DNA of 33,542 bases from CAYPZU01 sp964415395 (lineage in GTDB: Bacteria; Chlamydiota; Chlamydiia; Chlamydiales; SM23-39). The notes beneath the pieces were generated by a model. It did not search any database. It was not told the DNA's origin and saw nothing but the letters and a program-made list of their open reading frames with translations. Each line of letters opens with the position of its first letter. Positions within the stretch are counted from its first letter, which is position 1. A program made the position numbers and the translations under genes. Shown here one piece after another: positions 1 to 5,149 of this stretch. Location: NCBI GenBank assembly GCA_964415395.1, contig CAYPZU010000019.1, positions 1 to 33,542 of the forward strand, read 5' to 3'.

Positions 1-1131
1 ATCGTCTTCGACCAGACTCGCTATGCTGACCATTTTGGGGCTCAACCGGCTCTACCACAATCCCTTCAAACGACTCTTGTACAAGTCGCAAATGATCCCC
101 GAAGGACCTTGGCCGGCTACGCAAGAAATCTTATAAACGGCCTACCAAATGTGAATTATTCCAACTCCCAGGGAATCGACGCTGGCGGACTTAGACGCGA
201 TTTCATCACAAGGCTATTCTCGAATCTCTTCACACAGGATGCAGAACTTCCAGCGGAGCGGCTCCGCGCGACAGTCGACGCGCAAGGGTTGCTCATGCCG
301 AATTTCTCTCATCCAGCCGAGCTCGAAGGCGCCTACAATATCGGCATTATCCTCGGCGAAATTCTGGCTGGCCGCCTACAGGCGACAACCGGCATCCGCT
401 TTAGCGCGCTGCTCTTTCAAATGCTGCACTCGTTAAATGCAGCAGAGATCCCTCCAAGAGGGCAATTGGTAATTGAATCCTCCACCTACAACAAACTCCT
501 CTCGATTTACGCCAAATCGAAATATCCCTGGTTGGAGGAAACGGAGATGGGAATAATCGCAAATGGCAATCTCCCCGCAAGATTACAAATCCCGGGAATC
601 GAAAACTTGCACGATCTCGCTTCATTTGTCGGATTCAACGATGCGCTCTTGCATCCCGTCCTGAGCATCGCTTCAGGAATCGCTTCCAGAACCTCCTGGA
701 ACGAACGAAGAACGGCTTCGCCAGAAGAACTGGGGGAGGCGATCCAGGGGCGCTTTTCTAAAGAGGCGGTTATTCGCGCTTTAGCTGGAAATCAATACTC
801 TGTCCAAAAAGGCTATTTGATCCGCTGGATCCAAGAGTCCGATGAATCGCAAGTTCGCAAATTTCTCTTCTGCATTTCGGGATCTGAGACGGTCGGTCGA
901 AATCCTTTGCTTATCTACCCTTATCGAGTTAATGGAGATCAACTCAGGCTTCCGTCCTATCACACTTGCACCCTCCAGATTGACTTACCCAGGTACAACC
1001 CGCCGCATGATGGCTACGAAATATTTAAGGAGAAGCTCGAAATGAGTTTGTCAAGCGCAGGACGGCCGCCCAATAGCGCAGAAGAGGAAAAAACCGATGA
1101 ACCGGAAAACGATCCCTTCCAAACGTCTTAA
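1..1131 (+). CDS. HECT-domain E3 ubiquitin ligase-like protein (5' end outside window)
   Basis: The reading frame is open from base 1, so the gene starts upstream; a TTG at 109 is only an internal candidate. The visible 376 or so residues look like a HECT domain, the eukaryotic E3 ligase fold that carries ubiquitin on a catalytic cysteine. Counting from codon 109, the N-lobe signature GIDAGGLRRDF lies near residues 23-33 and a segment GAYNIGIILGEIL near 75-87. The C-lobe has KFLFCISGSE, then LPSYHTC, then QIDLPRY and FKEKLEMSL. This reproduces the HECT order (F-x-TG-S..., LP-x-x-HTC, LDLP-x-Y, L-x-x-KL). The presumed ubiquitin-accepting Cys is codon 967-969. A charged 25-residue tail follows. 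By family knowledge it would transfer host ubiquitin after secretion; that role is inferred. No secretion signal can be judged because the N-terminus is missing. It ends in a hairpin and is convergent with an acetyltransferase gene. Confidence 0.78.
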   Translation: MVFDQTRYADHFGAQPALPQSLQTTLVQVANDPRRTLAGYARNLINGLPNVNYSNSQGIDAGGLRRDFITRLFSNLFTQDAELPAERLRATVDAQGLLMPNFSHPAELEGAYNIGIILGEILAGRLQATTGIRFSALLFQMLHSLNAAEIPPRGQLVIESSTYNKLLSIYAKSKYPWLEETEMGIIANGNLPARLQIPGIENLHDLASFVGFNDALLHPVLSIASGIASRTSWNERRTASPEELGEAIQGRFSKEAVIRALAGNQYSVQKGYLIRWIQESDESQVRKFLFCISGSETVGRNPLLIYPYRVNGDQLRLPSYHTCTLQIDLPRYNPPHDGYEIFKEKLEMSLSSAGRPPNSAEEEKTDEPENDPFQTS

Positions 1132-1145
1132 TGGGTTGTGCTACA

Positions 1146-1206
1146 AGACAGCCTGCATCCCTGTCTAAAATCTCAGATGGCGACGGCTTTTGCCTAGCTA
1201 TCTGAG
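1146..1206. terminator. Hairpins between convergent genes, possible terminator
   Basis: Two hairpins lie between the HECT-like gene and the acetyltransferase gene. The first pairs AGACAG (1146-1151) with CTGTCT (1161-1166). The second pairs CTCAGAT (1172-1178) with ATCTGAG (1200-1206), with a small GGC-TTTT-GCC hairpin inside, and runs into TTTCGTTTTA on the plus strand. Position between converging genes and the T-rich tail suggest termination of the plus-strand gene. The T-run is broken, so strength is uncertain. Confidence 0.45.
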
Positions 1207-1213
1207 TTTCGTT

Positions 1214-1846
1214 TTATTCAGCTGTTTCTAAAACTTGGAGATCGGAGCCAGCGATTGCAGCAATGTTGTGTGAGATCTTCTCGTAATCCCAATCCCACCA
1301 GCGGATTGCGAGCAACCGGGCTATCGCTTCGTCCGAAAAGCGCATGCGGATGATTTTGGCAGGGTTCCCCCCGACGATCGCATAAGGGGGCACATCTTTG
1401 GTTACAACCGCTTTCGCGCCGATGATCGCGCCGTCGCCGACCTTGACGCCGGGCAGAATCGCGCATTCGTGCCCCAGCCAGACGTCGTTTCCGATTACCG
1501 TATCGCCTTTGTCTGTAAGATCAAGCTTGTAATTTTCCCATTCAGGGCATCCCTCTCCATACTTGCCGAAAACAAAAAACGGATAGGTGGAAAAACCGCT
1601 CATCTGGTGATTGGAGTCGCTGAGGAAAAACTTCACCCCGTAGGCGATCTGGCAGAACTTGCCGATTTTGAGGCGCGCGGTGTACCCGAAAATCACATTC
1701 CGCTTTTCGAATTCTGCAGGACGGTCTCTCCCGTCGTAGTAAGTGTAGTCCCCCACTTCGATATTCGGATTAGAGATGAAATTTTTGAGAAAGATCAGTT
1801 CCCGATTCACTTTTTCAATCGGAAAGGGAACATCGGGAGAGAGCAT
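1214..1846 (-). CDS. Vat/CatB-type hexapeptide acetyltransferase
   Basis: The 210-residue protein belongs to the left-handed beta-helix acetyltransferases of the streptogramin A (Vat) and type B chloramphenicol (CatB) group, which move acetyl from acetyl-CoA to a hydroxyl. Visible marks are VGDYTYYDG near residue 31, SDSNHQM with the presumed catalytic His80, GDTVIGNDVWLG, hexapeptide turns (ILPGVKVGDGAIIGA), and the closing block VVTKDVPPYAIVGGNPAKIIR followed by a C-terminal helix. Length is normal for the family. The ATG at 1846 is preceded by AGG about eight bases upstream. It stands alone between a convergent gene and a long inverted repeat, which fits an accessory gene. The substrate cannot be told from sequence; antibiotic, sugar or other xenobiotic hydroxyls are all possible. 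Confidence 0.88.
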   Translation of the reverse strand: MLSPDVPFPIEKVNRELIFLKNFISNPNIEVGDYTYYDGRDRPAEFEKRNVIFGYTARLKIGKFCQIAYGVKFFLSDSNHQMSGFSTYPFFVFGKYGEGCPEWENYKLDLTDKGDTVIGNDVWLGHECAILPGVKVGDGAIIGAKAVVTKDVPPYAIVGGNPAKIIRMRFSDEAIARLLAIRWWDWDYEKISHNIAAIAGSDLQVLETAE

Positions 1847-1877
1847 AAGAACCTATGTTAACCAAGAGTTTCGATGA

Positions 1878-1983
1878 GATTTGAGATGCTTTTTCAGCAG
1901 ATTTTTGAAACGAAGGAGGCGGCATACCCAAAGGGTAGACGCCGAACTGAGCAAGAAAATATGCCAAAAAGCGCTCAAAGATC
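1878..1983. repeat. Long imperfect inverted repeat in the intergenic region
   Basis: The arm at 1878-1905 (TTGAG, GCTTTTT, ATTTT in order) is an imperfect reverse complement of 1956-1983 (AAAAT, AAAAAGC, CTCAA). Inside, TACCC (1925-1929) and GGGTA (1933-1937) pair around AAA, flanked by GGCG and CGCC. The whole could form one extended hairpin of about 105 bases. It lies between the start of the acetyltransferase gene and the end of the outer-membrane-protein gene, both on the minus strand. It may be a miniature inverted-repeat element or a structured 3' end of the trxB operon. Only one copy is in this window. Confidence 0.55.
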
Positions 1984-2019
1984 GCGGAATCAGATTGATT
2001 GACATAGGTTCAAATACCT

Positions 2020-2832
2020 CTAGAAACAGAAAGGAAGCAGATAGCTAACGGTAAACGCATTCACTTTGGCGGGACAGGATTTAGCGAGAAAGCGGTGGCC
2101 GTATTCGAGCCGGAGCGTCCCCCAAACACCCATCCGGTAGCCGTAGCGGAAGATCAGATCGATCGATTTCTGACGGATCTTCGCATAGCCGTAAAAACTG
2201 TCGATATCGACCCGCGAATGCCTGCCGTAGCCGTTGCTTCCGTCGGCGATGAGAGCGAATTTATGCTCATCGTCGACATTGGTTTCGAGAGCTGCCATCG
2301 CGCGAACCCAGGGAGAGCCGCGGTTCGCATGCCCGGCTGCGCCATAGCCCCAGACGCGGAACCGCCAGCAATCGGAAGCGTCCCACTCTTTCCCGATAGA
2401 AAAATTCAGCTCGAAGTCGGCATTTCCGTGAGAGGGGCAGCTCACATCGCGCAAACTGTCTGACGATGTGACCCGAGCGCTTACGCCAGTCGCAAAGCTC
2501 ACGGCGTCGCCGACGATATCATCGAGCCAAAGATACCTGGCCTGGAAAGCGACCGAGCGGAAATCAAAATTCACTTTCGATGTGGAGGAGAACTGGATGT
2601 CGGCGTCGATGCTCCACTCAGGGGTCGGAGAAAAATCGAGTCCATTGTAGATCACGTTGCTATTGAAGGGATGCCTGAGCTGGGGAACGCCATTTTGCAC
2701 CGAAGTGAATCGGCTGTAGCAGTAGCTCGCCAGATAGTGGAATTCAAACACGTCTCCGAACCAGGGCTGCACTTCAAGCGCGCCCCCGAATATGGGCATC
2801 AATAAAGCAATCCAGAGAACTCTACGTTTCAC
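2020..2832 (-). CDS. Putative outer membrane beta-barrel protein
   Basis: I do not recognise a named family. The 270-residue product opens with a basic residue run and hydrophobic segment (MKRRVLWIALLMPIFGGA) typical of a signal peptide. The rest alternates polar and aromatic residues in beta-strand fashion, is rich in Tyr, Trp and Phe, and ends in Phe, as BAM-dependent outer membrane proteins do. It holds several cysteines (YCYS, VSCPS, SDCWRF, KSCPAK, PFCF), in keeping with disulfide-linked chlamydial outer membranes. The start is GTG at 2832, inside the last codons of trxB, with AAAGGAAA just before it. The 11-base overlap implies translational coupling to thioredoxin reductase. The outer-membrane assignment is an inference from composition and the termini. 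Confidence 0.7.
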   Translation of the reverse strand: MKRRVLWIALLMPIFGGALEVQPWFGDVFEFHYLASYCYSRFTSVQNGVPQLRHPFNSNVIYNGLDFSPTPEWSIDADIQFSSTSKVNFDFRSVAFQARYLWLDDIVGDAVSFATGVSARVTSSDSLRDVSCPSHGNADFELNFSIGKEWDASDCWRFRVWGYGAAGHANRGSPWVRAMAALETNVDDEHKFALIADGSNGYGRHSRVDIDSFYGYAKIRQKSIDLIFRYGYRMGVWGTLRLEYGHRFLAKSCPAKVNAFTVSYLLPFCF

Positions 2833-3775
2833 TTTCCTTTTCCGCTAGCCACCGTTCGGCGTCGAGCGCCGCCATGCAGCCGGTTCCGGCCGCTGTGATC
2901 GCCTGCCTGTAGGTGGGGTCCTGGACGTCGCCCGCAGCGAACACGCCTTCCCGCGAAGTATAGGTCGAACCCTTTTTAACAATCAAATATCCGGTTTCGT
3001 TCGTTTCAAGCTGGCCCGCTAAAAACCCAGTGTTGGGCTGATGGCCGATCGCAAAAAAGACCCCGCCCGCTTCCCGTTCTTCCTTGGCTCCGGTAACGAG
3101 GTTCTTCAATATGACTTTCCTCACTACCTGGTCGCCCATGATCTTATCGATCGCCGAATTCCACAGGATTTCGATCTTGGGGTGTTTCATCGCCCGCTCT
3201 GCCATAATCTTCGAGGCTCTGAGCTGATCCCTTCTATGGACAATGTAGACGCGGCTTCCATATTTCGTGAGAAAGACAGCCTCTTCAACTGCGCTGTCTC
3301 CCCCTCCGATCACAAAGAGAGGCTTATTTCTGAAAATCGGGGCGGCTCCGTCGCATACCGCGCAGGCAGTGACGCCTTTCTGCCAAAACTCGCCGTCTCC
3401 GGCTCCTTCGATTTCGAGCCGTTTCGCCGTCGCTCCCGTTGCAACGATCAGCGCATCGGCCATGACTCTCGTAGACGATCCGCTCACCAAAAACGGGTGT
3501 TTGCCCAAATCGACCGAGACAACGTCTTCCGTTAAAATCGTCGTTCCGAACCGCTCGGCCTGCATCCGGAATTTGATCATCAGCTCAGGACCCAAAACTC
3601 CATCGGGAAATCCGGGGAAATTTTCCACTTCGGTTGTGGTCATGAGCTGTCCTCCCGAGGGGCCGGACATAAAACCTTCGAAGACGATCGGATTGAGGTT
3701 TGCTCGCGCTGCGTAGATAGCTGCAGTGAACGCTGCAGGGCCGGAGCCGATGATGGCCAGTTGTCGCTTTTCCAT
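2822..3775 (-). CDS. trxB: Thioredoxin reductase
   Basis: This FAD- and NADPH-dependent flavoenzyme reduces thioredoxin in the cytoplasm. The 317-residue protein shows the FAD-binding GSGPAAFTAAIYAARA at residues 10-25, the redox pair CAVC (Cys138 and Cys141, in place of the commoner CATC) followed by DG, the NADPH-binding GGGDSAVEEA, the HRRDQLRAS arginine motif, and the closing FAAGDVQD segment. Length is typical. The gene is followed, with an 11-base overlap, by a cysteine-containing outer-membrane-like protein. Upstream lies the large hairpin region, so its promoter is probably within about 100 bases upstream of 3775, which is AT-rich. Confidence 0.96.
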   Translation of the reverse strand: MEKRQLAIIGSGPAAFTAAIYAARANLNPIVFEGFMSGPSGGQLMTTTEVENFPGFPDGVLGPELMIKFRMQAERFGTTILTEDVVSVDLGKHPFLVSGSSTRVMADALIVATGATAKRLEIEGAGDGEFWQKGVTACAVCDGAAPIFRNKPLFVIGGGDSAVEEAVFLTKYGSRVYIVHRRDQLRASKIMAERAMKHPKIEILWNSAIDKIMGDQVVRKVILKNLVTGAKEEREAGGVFFAIGHQPNTGFLAGQLETNETGYLIVKKGSTYTSREGVFAAGDVQDPTYRQAITAAGTGCMAALDAERWLAEKESET

Positions 3776-3894
3776 TGAGCCTCGGTAGAAAAATGAGATC
3801 TAACATTTTTACACCGAATCGCGGTTCCGGATCAAGAACAATGAACCGAGCCCAGATTGAAAGATGAATCACATAATCGAGGCTCTTAAAAAAA

Positions 3895-3955
3895 GAACAG
3901 GATCCGCTTCGCTTTGCAAAGCTGACAGGATACGCCCGCCTTATGGCGGGCTGCA
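3895..3955. repeat. Modular hairpin repeat, copy 1 (inverted orientation)
   Basis: The segment has the order GAACAGGATCC, a short palindrome (GCTTTGCAAAGC, 3911-3922), the linker TGACAGGATA, and a perfect hairpin pairing GCCCGCC (3934-3940) with GGCGGGC (3945-3951) around TTAT, then a CTGCAAGAT end. The same order of CAGGAT linkers and hairpins recurs near 15122-15264 and 22845-22909. This copy reads as the reverse complement of the right-hand parts of those two. No coding function is apparent. Confidence 0.7.
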
Positions 3956-3957
3956 AG

Positions 3958-4055
3958 ATTAGGGGAAAGGGCCGCCGGGTGCAAACGGAGTTTGCAGCTG
4001 CGCTGTCGGCGCAGCCAGCCTCAATTTTTGAGGCTGAACCCGGCGGCCCCCTAAT
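3958..4055. other. Cloverleaf-like four-way structured element
   Basis: Outer arms ATTAGGG plus GGCCGCCGGGT (3958-3980, with a five-base GAAAG bulge) pair perfectly with 4038-4055. They enclose three perfect 7-bp hairpins placed almost end to end: TGCAAAC/GTTTGCA (3980-3996, loop GGA), GCTGCGC/GCGCAGC (3997-4015, loop TGTCG) and AGCCTCA/TGAGGCT (4017-4035, loop ATTTT). Together they form a closed four-way junction of about 98 bases. It is not a tRNA: arm lengths, loops and invariant tRNA bases do not fit. Either strand could be the transcript because every stem is perfect. It may be a structured RNA, a mobile-element end or a protein-binding cruciform; the sequence does not decide. Confidence 0.75.
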
Positions 4056-4056
4056 T

Positions 4057-4200
4057 TTATATCCTGCGCCGGGGCCCTGAAGAACGTTTCGTTCTTTGGG
4101 GTGGGCTTATCCTGCCGGTTCGCAGAGCGAACCGGCGATCCTGCAATCCAGGGGTCCCCGCAGAACGCCTCGTTCTTCGGGGAAGGATTATCCTGTAATT
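4057..4200. repeat. Hairpin cluster with ATCCTG linkers
   Basis: This stretch continues the structured non-coding region between trxB and proC. AAGAACG and CGTTCTT pair around TTT (about 4079-4095). GCCGGTTCGC (4114-4123) pairs perfectly with GCGAACCGGC (4127-4136) around AGA. CCCCGCAGAACG and CGTTCTTCGGGG (4156-4182) pair with one mismatch around CCT. Between and around them are ATATCCTGC, TTATCCTGCC, GATCCTGC and TTATCCTG linkers, matching those of the repeats near 15200 and 22845. No convincing ORF is present. It ends just before the 3' end of proC. Confidence 0.65.
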
Positions 4201-4219
4201 TTTCTCTGAATAAAGAAAA

Positions 4220-5041
4220 TCAGTAGATTTGTTCGGAGATTTCTTTCGAGCGGCGGGCCGATGCGGCAACGACTTCCTGCAGATGCTTATCGACCTCCAG
4301 CTCGCGCAGCTTCTTCAGCCCTGCTTCGGTCGTGCCGTTGGGCGTGGCGATCTGAGTCAGGAGTTTTTCAGGGTCGGCCCCCTTCACGATCAGCTTGGCT
4401 GCGCCGAGAAACGTCTGGGCTGCCATCTTGAGCGCTTTCGCATAGGCAAGCCCCTGCTTTTCCCCCTCGCGCGCCATCGCTTCGATGAGAGAAAAGACGA
4501 ACCCGGGGCCGCTGCCGGCAAGGCCGCAGGAGATGTCCATCAGATCCTCTGAGACGTCGATCACCTGCCCCATGCTGCCGAAAATCAGGTTCGTCAGGCT
4601 CCGGAACTCGACTGAAGGGTGCCCCCCATAGGTGAAAACGCTCATCCCCTCGCCCACAGCGGAGCAGAGGTTGGGCATCACCCGCAGGATCTGGGCGTTC
4701 TGCCCTAAATATTTCTGATAAAAGGCGAGCTTGACGCCGGCCAAAACCGAGACGATCATCTTCGATTTAGCCTCGGGAAAATGAGCCAGGTCGCGGAGGA
4801 CGAAATCGGCCTGCGAAGGGCGGACGCCGAGAAGGATCAGGTGGCTCTTCTCAACCAGGTTCTGGAGCGAGGTGGAGGTGATGCCGAACCGCTGCTCGTC
4901 CTGCTTCATCTTCTCGGGATCGCGACGGAGAAAGAGGATCTGCGAGCGGGGGATGAGCCTGGCGTGGTCGATGGCCTGGAAGATGATTTGGGCCATATGG
5001 CCGAAGCCTATGAACCCGATGTGATAGTCGGACGCCTTCAT
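4220..5041 (-). CDS. proC: Pyrroline-5-carboxylate reductase
   Basis: This enzyme reduces 1-pyrroline-5-carboxylate to proline with NAD(P)H, the last step of proline synthesis. The N-terminus IGFIGFGHMAQII is the Rossmann nucleotide-binding loop. Later marks are LILLGVRPSQ, ILRVMPNLCSAVGEG, the dimerisation-domain block GLAGSGPGFVFSLIEAM, and IATPNGTTEAGL near the end. I chose the ATG at 5041, giving 273 residues, the usual family length. The frame stays open to an ATG at 5206, but those 55 residues precede the Rossmann strand and overlap the divergent transporter start. GGAAAAT lies directly before the ATG. The gene is divergent from the transporter operon, with about 110 bases of shared upstream region. 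Confidence 0.93.
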   Translation of the reverse strand: MKASDYHIGFIGFGHMAQIIFQAIDHARLIPRSQILFLRRDPEKMKQDEQRFGITSTSLQNLVEKSHLILLGVRPSQADFVLRDLAHFPEAKSKMIVSVLAGVKLAFYQKYLGQNAQILRVMPNLCSAVGEGMSVFTYGGHPSVEFRSLTNLIFGSMGQVIDVSEDLMDISCGLAGSGPGFVFSLIEAMAREGEKQGLAYAKALKMAAQTFLGAAKLIVKGADPEKLLTQIATPNGTTEAGLKKLRELEVDKHLQEVVAASARRSKEISEQIY

Positions 5042-5149
5042 ATTTTCCAATATATGGAAAAAACCCTTTTTATTTGATAGAGAAAATTCTCCTGTATCGT
5101 ACAATAGTAGCTGGAAAAATAAATCATTTTTTATGGGTGAGCAACCGAG

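Noticed and set aside
3585..3956. 123-codon minus-strand frame overlapping the trxB start
   Set aside because: It shares DNA with the FAD-binding part of trxB in another frame and then enters the repeat region; no domain is visible.
3958..4055. tRNA or tmRNA reading of the cloverleaf
   Set aside because: There is no T-loop or D-loop consensus, the acceptor-like stem is 18 pairs with a bulge, and there is no anticodon-length loop of seven.
4057..4269. 70-codon minus-strand frame in the hairpin region
   Set aside because: It runs through inverted repeats and into proC in another frame; Arg/Pro/Ser-rich composition with no ribosome-binding site.
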